A stretch of DNA of 64,000 nucleotides, from positions 1 to 64,000 of the IMG/VR virus record IMGVR_UViG_3300021365_000008. One strand, written 5' to 3'. Below, piece after piece: positions 42,733-51,684 of this stretch. The position numbers were made by a program, and so were the translations under genes. Each line of letters opens with the position of its first letter. The stretch's first letter is position 1. Source of the DNA: a virus. A model generated the notes under the pieces. The model was not told where the DNA came from and ran no database searches. It worked only from the letters and a program-made list of their open reading frames with translations.

Positions 42733-43267
42733 GGTGGTTGTCAATACCGAGCTAAAGCTCATACCAGAGTTTAAGAGCCTGATTACGCGTGACCGTACCG
42801 CAGACAAGAAGACAGCTGTTAAGGAATTTAGCTACATCTATTTCATCTACGACCACCGTAGTCCTTACTATATATATCCGGAAGAGGAGCGCATGTTACG
42901 CGTAGCTACGGACACCGGACTAGGACAAGATTATAAGCCTGATGGCAAAGTTGAAGCTGCTGTATCAAAATACCTTGAGCTATCTAAGACTCCGACTATT
43001 AAGTCTCTTGCATCTATACGCGAGGGTCTGCTTACTAGCAGTCGGCTTATTGATTCTTTGCGTGAGCGTATTGATGCTGCTCTTACTGATCCTGATTTGG
43101 AAGACCTTGACCCTATTGTTCGCTCCGTCACGCGTATGCTTGAGATTTCTGAAAAGCTCCCAAAGGCGATTGAAAACATTACGACTTTAGAAGAGAAAGT
43201 CAAGAAAGAAGAGTCTAATGACACGCGCATCAAGGGTGGTGGTAAAAAAGGAATGTTTGAAGACTGA
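42704..43267 (+). CDS. Conserved protein before terminase (candidate small terminase subunit)
   Basis: 187 residues. The N-terminal 90 residues are mixed alpha/beta with FSYIYFIYDHRSPYYIYPEE. The rest is a long helical segment with coiled-coil spacing (about 95-165), ending in a basic tail (KGGGKKGMFED). It shares its last base with the start of the large terminase gene. That position and the coiled-coil part suit a small terminase subunit or a terminase-associated protein. No DNA-binding helix-turn-helix is evident. Confidence 0.55.
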   Translation: MRLFREENFKVVVNTELKLIPEFKSLITRDRTADKKTAVKEFSYIYFIYDHRSPYYIYPEEERMLRVATDTGLGQDYKPDGKVEAAVSKYLELSKTPTIKSLASIREGLLTSSRLIDSLRERIDAALTDPDLEDLDPIVRSVTRMLEISEKLPKAIENITTLEEKVKKEESNDTRIKGGGKKGMFED

Positions 43268-45279
43268 TGCTAGTTAATACTCAAGAGTTTAGTCGTGCGG
43301 GTAAGCACTTTTTAGAGCACGGCTTTTACTGTGGCGACCCTGTAGGGAGTGCCGCATACTACGAGTATTGGAGCGAAGAACTACGCCGCTGCCGTGACGG
43401 ATACAGCGTGGGCGCTGTAACTATTACCGGTCATCACTACTTCTACCTCAACTACGTACAGATAAAGCTGACTGACAAGACGAACCGTAAGATTGTCAGT
43501 TTCCCTTATTTCTGGGATGGCGACTATGAATACTTCTGGTTGCAACATATTGCCCGTAATGGCATCGAACCAGCAGAGTACAAGCGGCTGCAATTGAGCA
43601 CGTTCGTACCGGAAAGTCATATGAATGGTGGGCGTCATTTGATTGTAGGTAAAGCACGGCGTAAAGGATTTTCGTACAAGAATGCTGCTTTAGTGACGAA
43701 CACCTTCAATACTGAAAAGAACAGTTATACGCTTCTTTGCGCGTTTGACAAGAAGTACTTATACCCTAAAGGTATAATGGCGATGGTAACTGACAACATG
43801 AACTTTATCAATGAGCATACCGGTTGGGCAAAACGCCGGCAGGTTGTAGACAAGCAGAACCACCGTCGCGCTAGTTACCTAGAGTATATGTCAGGTCAGC
43901 AGGTAGAGAAGGGGTACAAGTCAGAAGTCGAAGCCATTACATTTAAAGATAACCCAGACGCTGCTCGTGGTAAAGATGCCTCTATAGTCATATTTGAAGA
44001 GTGTGGCGCCTTCGACAATCTTAAGGCGTCGTATCTAGCAACCAAGCCTACAGTTGAAGATGGAGGCATCACAACTGGGCAAATGATTTTGTTTGGAACG
44101 GGGGGTGATATGGCCGGTGGGACGATAGACTTTGAGTCTATGTTTTACAACCCAGAAGCTTATAACTTGTTGCCTATCAGTAACATATGGGACGAGGGCG
44201 CCGATCATACTACCTGCGGTTACTTCTTTCCGTCCTACAAAAACAAAGTAGGGCACATGGACAAGGATGGCAACAGCGATGTAACGGGGGCACGACAGTC
44301 AGAAGGAGCTACCCGCGAGCAAATTAAACGCGATGCTAAGGATGCTGGTGTGTTGGATAAACACATCACTGAATACCCATTTACACCTAAAGAAGCATTT
44401 TTACAACATACGAGTAATGTGTTTCCTACGGCACAGCTGATGGAGTGGCGCAATGAATTGGTGCGTAGCGGTATTTACAAGTCGTTGGCTGTAGCCGGCC
44501 ATTTAGTAGAGACTAAAACCGGCGTCGTTAAACTACAGCCAGATGACCGGTTACGGCCAGTAGTGAAATTTCCGGTGCAACGGGGCGACGATACCAAAGG
44601 ATGTGTAGTTGTGTATCAAAGCCCTTATAAAGAAAACGGAGAAGTTCCTCAGGATTTGTATATTATTGCACACGACCCTTATGCGCAAGACGGATTTGGG
44701 AAATCTTTAGGTGCCGCATATGTAATAAAACGGGTAAATCCTTATAGTAAACCTGACGATATGGTAGTAGCTAGTTATGTTGGTCGACCAGAAACGCAGG
44801 ATGAATACAACAATAATTTATTTTTGTTGTCAAAGTACTACAATGCAAAGATCGGATTTGAAAACGACCGAGGTGAGGTTATTCCTTTTGCAAAACGGTA
44901 TAAGCTTATGAATTATCTCATGCCAGAGGTTGAGATATTTGATAAGTCAGATAATGTGCGCATCAGAAAACTAGGCCGTAACTACGGTATGAGTATGGGT
45001 AGCAAAGAGCGCAAAGGACAAGCAGAAATATACTTAAGAGATTGGCTTAAAACCAAACGAACAACAACCGAAGAGGGAGAAACAAAACTCAATCTTCACT
45101 ACATATATGATATAGCTCTTATTGACGAGCTTGTCAAGTATAACCGGCGGGGTAACTTTGACCGGGTATCAGCAATGTTAGTAGGCATGTTCCATTTGAA
45201 GGACTTGCATACAAAAGAAGTACAGATTGTAGAGCAAGCATCAAGTGATTCTTTTTTTGATCGAGCCTTCTTCGCATAA
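43267..45279 (+). CDS. terL: Terminase large subunit (DNA-packaging ATPase-nuclease)
   Basis: 670 residues. The Walker-A-like loop is VGKARRKGFSYKNA (about 126-139). Walker B is SIVIFEECGAF (about 239-249), with the catalytic Glu after the hydrophobic strand. The nuclease domain shows IIAHDPYAQDG (near 465), GFENDRGEV (near 530) and YDIALIDELVKYN (near 612), giving the RNase-H-type acidic triad. The enzyme pumps DNA into the prohead and cuts the concatemer. The gene lies directly before portal and capsid genes. Confidence 0.9.
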   Translation: MLVNTQEFSRAGKHFLEHGFYCGDPVGSAAYYEYWSEELRRCRDGYSVGAVTITGHHYFYLNYVQIKLTDKTNRKIVSFPYFWDGDYEYFWLQHIARNGIEPAEYKRLQLSTFVPESHMNGGRHLIVGKARRKGFSYKNAALVTNTFNTEKNSYTLLCAFDKKYLYPKGIMAMVTDNMNFINEHTGWAKRRQVVDKQNHRRASYLEYMSGQQVEKGYKSEVEAITFKDNPDAARGKDASIVIFEECGAFDNLKASYLATKPTVEDGGITTGQMILFGTGGDMAGGTIDFESMFYNPEAYNLLPISNIWDEGADHTTCGYFFPSYKNKVGHMDKDGNSDVTGARQSEGATREQIKRDAKDAGVLDKHITEYPFTPKEAFLQHTSNVFPTAQLMEWRNELVRSGIYKSLAVAGHLVETKTGVVKLQPDDRLRPVVKFPVQRGDDTKGCVVVYQSPYKENGEVPQDLYIIAHDPYAQDGFGKSLGAAYVIKRVNPYSKPDDMVVASYVGRPETQDEYNNNLFLLSKYYNAKIGFENDRGEVIPFAKRYKLMNYLMPEVEIFDKSDNVRIRKLGRNYGMSMGSKERKGQAEIYLRDWLKTKRTTTEEGETKLNLHYIYDIALIDELVKYNRRGNFDRVSAMLVGMFHLKDLHTKEVQIVEQASSDSFFDRAFFA

Positions 45280-45290
45280 AACGACTTCGT

Positions 45291-47489
45291 ATGTTCCAAA
45301 TACCTAAACAAAAAATACCCCGGTCACGTAAGACCCAAGAGTGGACAAAAGAATGCATACGTGCATTTATCAACCGTTCTTCATTCAGTACTAGCACGAA
45401 GCATACGTTACAGACGTATTACGAAGCGTACAATGGTAACATTCGTGAGGCAGATTACAATTATGTAACTAATCCCTATAACTCGGAGGCTTGGGCAAAG
45501 AAGAACTTTCCTGCACGTCTGCGCAACTACAACATCATAAAACCTATAGTGGATTTGTTGCTGGGCGAGAAAGCAAAGCGTCCACTAGCGTATCAAGTAG
45601 TTGTCCGTAATGCGGATATACAGTCACGGTTCGATAAGTATCGTCAAGAGAAATACCGTGAGTATCTAGAACAGGTATTTGTAAACGAAGCTAATGAACA
45701 AGGGTTAGATACCGGTCAGCCATCTGAAGAGATGCCGGTAGCTGATGAGTTTATGGAACAGGTACTTAATAGCTATCGCGATTCACGAGCAATTATAGGA
45801 CAAGAGGTACTGAACTATTTATTTGACTGGCTGCACTTGGAGGACAAGATGCAAAAGCTATTCTTTGATTGGCTTGTAGCTGGGGAGTGCTACACCTACA
45901 AAGATGTAAGCATGAACGATGTTGACTTTGATGTCGTATCGCCGTTGGATATTGACTACGAGAAGGGACCGGATGTAGAATACATTGAGGACGCTGACTG
46001 GGTAGTACGCCGTCAAATTATGAGCGTCAACCAAGTAGTCGACCGTTTCTACGATGTGCTGTCACCAAAAGACATTGACCAGCTAGAAATGCCTACAGAT
46101 AAAGCACGTGATGGTTATGGTGGGGTGCAGAGTATGTTCATTAACAAGGCTGAAGACGACGAGTCGGATCGTATGGTTGAAGTCATGCACGTCTGCTGGA
46201 AGTCGTTTAGCCGTGTAGGTATTTTGAAGTATGTAGATGACTTAGGTCAGGAACAGGAAATGGTTGTTGATGAGACCTACAAAAAAGACGAAGACGAGGA
46301 AATAAAATACTACTGGGTAAACGAGGTGTGGGAAGGATATCAGATTGATAACAGCATTTTTGTGTCTGCGCAACCTCATAATGTCCAGCGCAATGAGATG
46401 AACAATATCTCAGTATGCAAGCTGCCTTACAATGGCCGTGTGTATAGCAACAGGCATTCTGATAATATCAGCGTGGTTAGCATGGGCTTGGCTTATCAGG
46501 TGTTATACAATGTATTTCATTACCGGTTAGAGCTGTCTATTGCCAAGAACAAAGACAAGATTATGCTTATGGAAATGAATACCATTCCTAAGCGCCACGG
46601 TTGGGACGAAGAGAAGTTTATGTACTACGCAGATGCTATGGGCTTTGCGTTCATTGACTCTACTGCAGAGGGACGTAGCGGCGAACGCGTGACCTTTAAT
46701 CAGTTCCAAGTACTGGATATGTCGCTTGGTCAGTATATCGCTAGTCAGTTCCAATTGTTGCAGGCAATTAAGGCTGAGTGGGAAGAAATGATTGGTGTAA
46801 GTCGCCAGCGTAAGGGTCAAGTAAAAACTTCTGACGGTGTGGGCGTAACAGAACGCGCAATTTTCCAGTCGTCAGTAATTAGCGAAGAGCTATTCCGCAA
46901 GTTTGAAACTTTTATGGAGCGCGAATACAACGGATTAATTGATGTTAGTAAGGTTGCATGGCGTGAAGGCAAGAAAATGACATATGTAACGTCTGATTTG
47001 CGCACAGCATTGATTAATATCGACCCATTGGAGTACCAAGAAGCGGAATATGGTGTATTTGTGAAGAACAATAGCCGTGAGCAAGACAAGCTAAGTCAGA
47101 TGAAACAATTAACTATGGCATTTGCCCAGAATGGTCAGCAGCCAGGTACGATTGCAGAAATTCTTGACAGCAACAACTTCAGTAAAATCAAGAAATTGCT
47201 GGCAGACGTAGATGTCAAGCAAAAAGAAATGGAACAAGCTCAGCAACAAGCTCAGCAACAAGCAATACAAGCACAATCTCAAGCACAGGCGCAAATGAAG
47301 CAACAAGAGCAAGCATTTGACGCAGATCAAAACGAACGCGACCGTGTATTGAAGCTTGAACTTAAGAAGATGGACTTAGCTGGAAAGATATCATCTGATG
47401 CGGATGGCAATGGCCGAAAAGACGAGATTGACAAGGCACGACTAGAAATTGAGCGTGAAAAAGTGAATGTCCAGAAGCAAAAAAGTTGA
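45291..47489 (+). CDS. Portal protein
   Basis: 732 residues. A basic N-terminus leads into a body with acidic and aromatic segments. KIMLMEMNTIPKRHGWDEEK and the region to about residue 520 have portal-type spacing. The C-terminal 80 residues are a long coiled coil rich in Gln, Ala and Lys (QQAQQQAIQAQSQAQAQ), which fits a barrel extension like that of P22-type portals. A portal forms the dodecameric channel for DNA entry and exit and docks the terminase. Its place right after the large terminase is the main support, with size and C-terminus. Confidence 0.85.
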   Translation: MFQIPKQKIPRSRKTQEWTKECIRAFINRSSFSTSTKHTLQTYYEAYNGNIREADYNYVTNPYNSEAWAKKNFPARLRNYNIIKPIVDLLLGEKAKRPLAYQVVVRNADIQSRFDKYRQEKYREYLEQVFVNEANEQGLDTGQPSEEMPVADEFMEQVLNSYRDSRAIIGQEVLNYLFDWLHLEDKMQKLFFDWLVAGECYTYKDVSMNDVDFDVVSPLDIDYEKGPDVEYIEDADWVVRRQIMSVNQVVDRFYDVLSPKDIDQLEMPTDKARDGYGGVQSMFINKAEDDESDRMVEVMHVCWKSFSRVGILKYVDDLGQEQEMVVDETYKKDEDEEIKYYWVNEVWEGYQIDNSIFVSAQPHNVQRNEMNNISVCKLPYNGRVYSNRHSDNISVVSMGLAYQVLYNVFHYRLELSIAKNKDKIMLMEMNTIPKRHGWDEEKFMYYADAMGFAFIDSTAEGRSGERVTFNQFQVLDMSLGQYIASQFQLLQAIKAEWEEMIGVSRQRKGQVKTSDGVGVTERAIFQSSVISEELFRKFETFMEREYNGLIDVSKVAWREGKKMTYVTSDLRTALINIDPLEYQEAEYGVFVKNNSREQDKLSQMKQLTMAFAQNGQQPGTIAEILDSNNFSKIKKLLADVDVKQKEMEQAQQQAQQQAIQAQSQAQAQMKQQEQAFDADQNERDRVLKLELKKMDLAGKISSDADGNGRKDEIDKARLEIEREKVNVQKQKS

Positions 47490-47559
47490 TATTAATAAAG
47501 AAATTAAACTTTAACGTAAAAACGTCATATAATTCGGTATATCAAATACTTTTGTAATA
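47490..47559 (+). other. AT-rich spacer before scaffold-like gene
   Basis: 70 bases, strongly AT-rich. TACTTTTG at 47547-47554 fits the Bacteroidota -7 box but lies only five bases from the ATG. A weak ACGT-AAAA-ACGT hairpin (47515-47526) is present. A promoter for the capsid genes could be here but is not defined. Confidence 0.3.
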
Positions 47560-48648
47560 ATGGGAGAAGAAAAATCACTCGATTTAAGTCAGGTTAGTGT
47601 AGCTAATTTGCTTAATGATGAGGCTCCGTCAAACATCCCGGAGCCTGAGACAGAAACAGTAGAAGAAGCTGTAGCTGAACCACAAGTTGAAGAACCTGTA
47701 CAAGAAGACACAACGGTTGAAGAACCTGTTGCAGAAGCAGGTACAGAGGTAGATGAAGTGGATACAGAACCGGTTTCTGAGGAAACGTCTGAACAAACTG
47801 GGGATGACACAAGTGTAATTGATGTACTTCGCTCTAAGTTTGGCTATGAGGTAGAGGGCGATTTTGAGGAAGACTATGACGGTGTTGTAGCATTTACTCA
47901 AACAGTCGCTAACGAAATAGCTAAAGAGCAGTTGGATTCAGTTTTCGGACAGTATCCAGATGTTGAGCAGTATTTGCAGTACCGATATAACGGAGGCGAC
48001 CCTAAAAAGTATTTCCAGGCTACAGCACCTCAGGTAGACTATGGTTCTATTGATATTGATGCTGAAGATGTAGGAACGCAACGTGCAGTAGTGCAAGAGT
48101 TTCTACGTCGTAATGGATATACTGACGATGAGGCCAAGGAGACAGTACAAGAGTATGTAGATGCGGGTATCCTAGAACGGCATGCTACGCGCAGTTTAGG
48201 TAAGCTCAAAACGATGCAAGAGCGAGAAGCGGCTACTATTATGGAGCAGCAACAGAAAGAAGCGCAAGCGCGTCAACATCAGGTACAGGAACAGTGGACA
48301 AACATTAAGTCTACCATTGATACCGGTCGAGTTCGAGATTTTGAAATTCCTGCAGCAGACCGCAAGAAGTTTTTTGGTTGGATGAGTGAGGCAGTTGATA
48401 ACCAAGGAAACACGCAACGACTGATTGATCGTCAGTCTATGAATATTGAAACACAGGTTGCTATGGAGTACTTGTTGTGGAAGAATTTCGACCTCAATAA
48501 GCTTGTAGCAAACTCAGCAAATACAGCTAAGGCTCAAAACCTTAAGCAAAAGCTACAACGAAATAATACAGCAGCAAAGCGCATGAAGGGAGGACAGACC
48601 TCTTATAAAGCGCCGAAGAAGTTACCATCATTGAAAGATTTACTATAA
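47560..48648 (+). CDS. Putative scaffolding or head-associated protein
   Basis: 362 residues. Residues 1-90 are extremely acidic, repeated Glu/Val/Pro/Thr-rich (EPETETVEEAVAEPQ) and disordered. A central folded part follows, then a helical Gln/Arg-rich segment (EREAATIMEQQQKEAQARQH) and a basic C-terminus (RMKGGQTSYKAPKKLPSL). An acidic start with a basic, capsid-binding end is typical of phage scaffolds. The position between portal and major capsid genes supports this. No protease is encoded here, so how a scaffold would leave the head is unclear. Confidence 0.7.
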   Translation: MGEEKSLDLSQVSVANLLNDEAPSNIPEPETETVEEAVAEPQVEEPVQEDTTVEEPVAEAGTEVDEVDTEPVSEETSEQTGDDTSVIDVLRSKFGYEVEGDFEEDYDGVVAFTQTVANEIAKEQLDSVFGQYPDVEQYLQYRYNGGDPKKYFQATAPQVDYGSIDIDAEDVGTQRAVVQEFLRRNGYTDDEAKETVQEYVDAGILERHATRSLGKLKTMQEREAATIMEQQQKEAQARQHQVQEQWTNIKSTIDTGRVRDFEIPAADRKKFFGWMSEAVDNQGNTQRLIDRQSMNIETQVAMEYLLWKNFDLNKLVANSANTAKAQNLKQKLQRNNTAAKRMKGGQTSYKAPKKLPSLKDLL

Positions 48649-48660
48649 CCCTTAATAATT
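48649..48660 (+). promoter_or_regulatory. CCCTTAATAATT element before the major capsid gene
   Basis: CCCTTAATAATT starts 21 bases upstream of the capsid ATG, directly after the previous stop. Close matches stand at the same distance before the genes at 52911 and 60677. It is a candidate late promoter part or translation enhancer. Confidence 0.45.
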
Positions 48661-48669
48661 TTCTTTATC

Positions 48670-50097
48670 ATGTCTGCTGACAACATTAAAAAGCTTCGTT
48701 TATACGAAGACACTTTTAACAGCGCATCGATGACTGATGAGAATAGCTTAGCTGCTGCTCTCCTCACTCAACCAGATGTGTTGTCCCCTGTAATCACTCA
48801 TTTGTCTGGCCAAGAAGACAAGCGTTTCCCGCTTTCTTTCTTGACAGAAGGTATGGGTGCAACTAAATACATCAATGACGTTGAGTACGATTACCCAGTT
48901 ATGGGTCGTCTGAACAAGGCTGTTGAGTGTACTGCTCAATCTGGTACTGGTGGTAACCACACTCGTATTAAGTTGACTTTTCCAGAGCGTTGGTTTGTAC
49001 GCCAATACATCTTGGAGGCTCCTGACGGAACTCAGGTTCGTGTTATGGATGACCCACAAGCAGTTGCTGGTGGTTATGAGTACAGCGTTCAGTTGGTTGC
49101 TGCTGACGGTACGGGTGTAGGCTCTACTGATTTCGTAAACAAGATGTTTGTTCAGTTGTACGCTCCGGCTGCAATGAGCGGATCTCGCGGTAACGAAAGC
49201 CACTGGGTTGCACCTTCTAAGATGCGTAACCAAATCAGCTTGATTCGTAAGTCTTACGCATACGAGGGTAACATGCCTGACCGTATTGTGAACTTCGAAT
49301 TCAATGTTGGTGGTCGTTCAACTAACTTGTGGTACGACTTTGAGGAGTATCAGCATATGTTGCGTTGGAAGGAAGAGACTGAATACGCATTGTGGTACTC
49401 TCAGTACAACCGTGACGCTAACGGTCTTATTCACTTGAAGGACGATAACGGTAAGCCAATTACTTTGGGTTCTGGTGTCCTCGAGCAGATTCCTAACGTT
49501 GACACTTACTCTTCTTTGACTGCATCTAAGATTAAGTCTGTTGTTCGTGACGCTTTGTATGGCGCTACTGATGCTCAGCAGATGAACATCGTGTTGTTTA
49601 CCGGTATCGGTGGTATGGAAGAGTTCGACAACGCGATGAAGTCTGAGATTTCTAACGGTACGTACATCAAGAATACTGACCCGAATTCGTTCATTTCTGG
49701 TAGCGGTCGAAACCTCCAACTCGGTGGCTTCTTTACTTCTTACCAGCACATTGACGGTCACGTAATCACGGTACGTCACTTGCCTCTGTTTGATCACGGA
49801 GCACGTGCGTTGAACGCAGATCGTCATCCAGTAACTGGTTTGCCAATGGAATCATACCGCATGGTTTTCCTCGATATGAGCACATACGATGGTGAGCAAA
49901 ACGTTCAGTACATCTCCCGTAAGGGTCGTGAGTTAGTCCGTTGGGCTGTTGCAGGTGCATCTGTACCTCCAGGATTCGGCGGTAACGCTCTCCGCGCTAC
50001 TGACGTTGACGGTTCTGCAGTACACTTCATGAAGGAGTGTGGTGTTGCTATCCGTCGCGCTACAAACTGTCTACACTTGGAATGCACCAAGTCGTAA
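48670..50097 (+). CDS. Major capsid protein
   Basis: 475 residues, the size of crAss-type HK97-fold capsid proteins. It lies directly after the scaffold-like gene and is followed at once by a strong terminator. Codon choice is markedly different from its neighbours: GAC, AAC, TAC, AAG, CGT and GGT dominate, as in highly expressed genes. The N-terminus (about 30 residues, helical) and the E-loop-like region with VRQYILEAPDGTQVRV (about 115-130) fit the fold. Assignment rests on position, length, codon bias and pattern; no catalytic motif exists for this family. Confidence 0.85.
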   Translation: MSADNIKKLRLYEDTFNSASMTDENSLAAALLTQPDVLSPVITHLSGQEDKRFPLSFLTEGMGATKYINDVEYDYPVMGRLNKAVECTAQSGTGGNHTRIKLTFPERWFVRQYILEAPDGTQVRVMDDPQAVAGGYEYSVQLVAADGTGVGSTDFVNKMFVQLYAPAAMSGSRGNESHWVAPSKMRNQISLIRKSYAYEGNMPDRIVNFEFNVGGRSTNLWYDFEEYQHMLRWKEETEYALWYSQYNRDANGLIHLKDDNGKPITLGSGVLEQIPNVDTYSSLTASKIKSVVRDALYGATDAQQMNIVLFTGIGGMEEFDNAMKSEISNGTYIKNTDPNSFISGSGRNLQLGGFFTSYQHIDGHVITVRHLPLFDHGARALNADRHPVTGLPMESYRMVFLDMSTYDGEQNVQYISRKGRELVRWAVAGASVPPGFGGNALRATDVDGSAVHFMKECGVAIRRATNCLHLECTKS

Positions 50098-50116
50098 GAT
50101 AGGTTTTGGTTAAGCT

Positions 50117-50144
50117 AAGGGGGAGGCAGAAAAACCTCCCCCTT
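50117..50144 (+). terminator. Strong terminator after the capsid gene
   Basis: A ten-base stem, AAGGGGGAGG/CCTCCCCCTT, with an eight-base A-rich loop, followed by TTCTTCT. It lies 19 bases past the capsid stop and should end most capsid transcripts, lowering expression of the genes after it. Confidence 0.85.
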
Positions 50145-50178
50145 TTCTTCTAATAGAAATTCACTAGATAAAATAGAT

Positions 50179-50988
50179 ATGTCATCACATTTAATCACCG
50201 TTAATCGTCGGCCAAACTACACTAATCTGCCCGACGAAATCTACGCCGAGTCCAAGCGTAAAATTGGATCTGTTTTTACAGCTTCTGGCGATATTGTAAA
50301 AGGCTTGAACTTTGCAGAACAGAAGCAGTATTTACCTGAAATTATTGGCATTAGTCCGACAGATGCTGAATTTGGCCGTGCTTGCAAAGAGTACTACTTG
50401 AACTTAACAGTTGAAGTACCGATGGCCGGTTTAGATTTAGAAGTTGGTCTGGACGACGGAGGTCATCCGTTAAGCGTTATTGATTACGTCAAGTACAAGT
50501 TCTTATTGGCTCATCCATATGTAGCTAAAGAAGAAGACGAACTTGATGGCAATAAGCGTTTGAAATATTATATTTCGGATGGACGCAAAGAGTTGATGCA
50601 GGCTTCTGCAGATCTTGTCCTACGAAAGAAAGCGTACAAAGAGTACATCAAGCTTAGCGATAACGAAGACCGTATGGATATGGTTCTTCATGTTTATGGA
50701 TACAATCCTGCTAAGCTTGCAAAGGATGAAAAAGACTTGCAGTTAGAAGAGTTGCAAGAAGATAATCCTGAGTACTTTATCGATATTTGTACCGATAAGA
50801 ATTTAGAGATGACTGCATTAATTAATCAGTCGCTATCTCTTGAGGCCTTGCGTCGAGTTGGCAATAGTATTTTAGATGGAGACATTGTCCTAGGTGACTC
50901 GATGGAAGAAGCCGTCATCTTCCTGAAAGACAAGAAAAATTCTAATGTACTGACGGCGTTAAAAGCCAAGCTAAAGGCTTTCGCATGA
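50179..50988 (+). CDS. Conserved virion-block protein after the capsid gene
   Basis: 269 residues, mixed alpha/beta, with long helices in the C-terminal half (LVLRKKAYKEYIKLSDNEDR and beyond) and an acidic stretch (KDEKDLQLEELQEDNPEYF). No enzyme motif was seen. It starts after the capsid terminator, so it needs read-through or its own promoter. In crAss-like phages the gene after the capsid gene is a conserved protein of similar size, which fits. It may serve in head completion. Confidence 0.55.
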   Translation: MSSHLITVNRRPNYTNLPDEIYAESKRKIGSVFTASGDIVKGLNFAEQKQYLPEIIGISPTDAEFGRACKEYYLNLTVEVPMAGLDLEVGLDDGGHPLSVIDYVKYKFLLAHPYVAKEEDELDGNKRLKYYISDGRKELMQASADLVLRKKAYKEYIKLSDNEDRMDMVLHVYGYNPAKLAKDEKDLQLEELQEDNPEYFIDICTDKNLEMTALINQSLSLEALRRVGNSILDGDIVLGDSMEEAVIFLKDKKNSNVLTALKAKLKAFA

Positions 50989-50989
50989 T

Positions 50990-51682
50990 ATGACCGTTCA
51001 AGAGATGCACTATGCAGTAGACCAGGGGTTACAAAAAGTAGCTTCCTCGGTTTATGATTATTTCCTTCCTGAAGAAGTTGACTTTTGGTTAAACCGCGCT
51101 CAGGAACGATTTATAAAACAGCGTCTCGGTAAAGTAAGTGATCCCAAGCGTCTAGGCTTTAGTGAAACCACTAAACGCCTGGACGACTTGCGGCTCATTA
51201 TTACTTCAGATTATGAAGACAGTGTGGTAGCATCTACTGCACCGGAATTCATCAATTTTGACCTGCCCATTGACTATATGTTTTTAGTTAATGCGCGGGT
51301 CAAGATGTATGTAGACCACTGCGGTAATCCAGTGACGTCTGACTCTCCGTCTACAACACGTGATGTACGTATCGTAGAGCAGGATAAAGTATACGCTATG
51401 CAGCAGAATCCATTTGGAAAAACTAAACCGGATTACCCTTTGGCAATCATTTTTGATGATGAGGTTCGGGTGTATCAGGATAGCGAAAAGTTTATATTAG
51501 AAACATTATACTTAGATTACCTTAGGCAGCCAGTGCAAATCACCTTATCTTCGAGCATTGACTGCGAGTTAGCAGAACACACGCACCACGAGATTATTGA
51601 CATCGCGGTGAAGAGCATCATCGAGGCAATAGAGTCACCTCGATATCAAACCACTTCTATTGAACAACAACAATCTGAATAA
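50990..51682 (+). CDS. Putative head-tail connector/ring protein
   Basis: 230 residues, starting one base after the previous stop. The N-terminal part has the pattern VDQGLQKVASSVYDYFLPEE, then VDFWLNRAQERFIKQR, which I recall from crAss-like portal-adaptor or ring proteins. The middle is beta-rich and the end helical and acidic. It is probably one of the rings between portal and tail. Based on motif recall and position. Confidence 0.6.
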   Translation: MTVQEMHYAVDQGLQKVASSVYDYFLPEEVDFWLNRAQERFIKQRLGKVSDPKRLGFSETTKRLDDLRLIITSDYEDSVVASTAPEFINFDLPIDYMFLVNARVKMYVDHCGNPVTSDSPSTTRDVRIVEQDKVYAMQQNPFGKTKPDYPLAIIFDDEVRVYQDSEKFILETLYLDYLRQPVQITLSSSIDCELAEHTHHEIIDIAVKSIIEAIESPRYQTTSIEQQQSE

Positions 51683-51684
51683 AG

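Noticed and set aside
47515-47526. ACGT-AAAA-ACGT hairpin after the portal gene
   Set aside because: The four-base stem is too weak for a terminator and lies in an AT-rich spacer.
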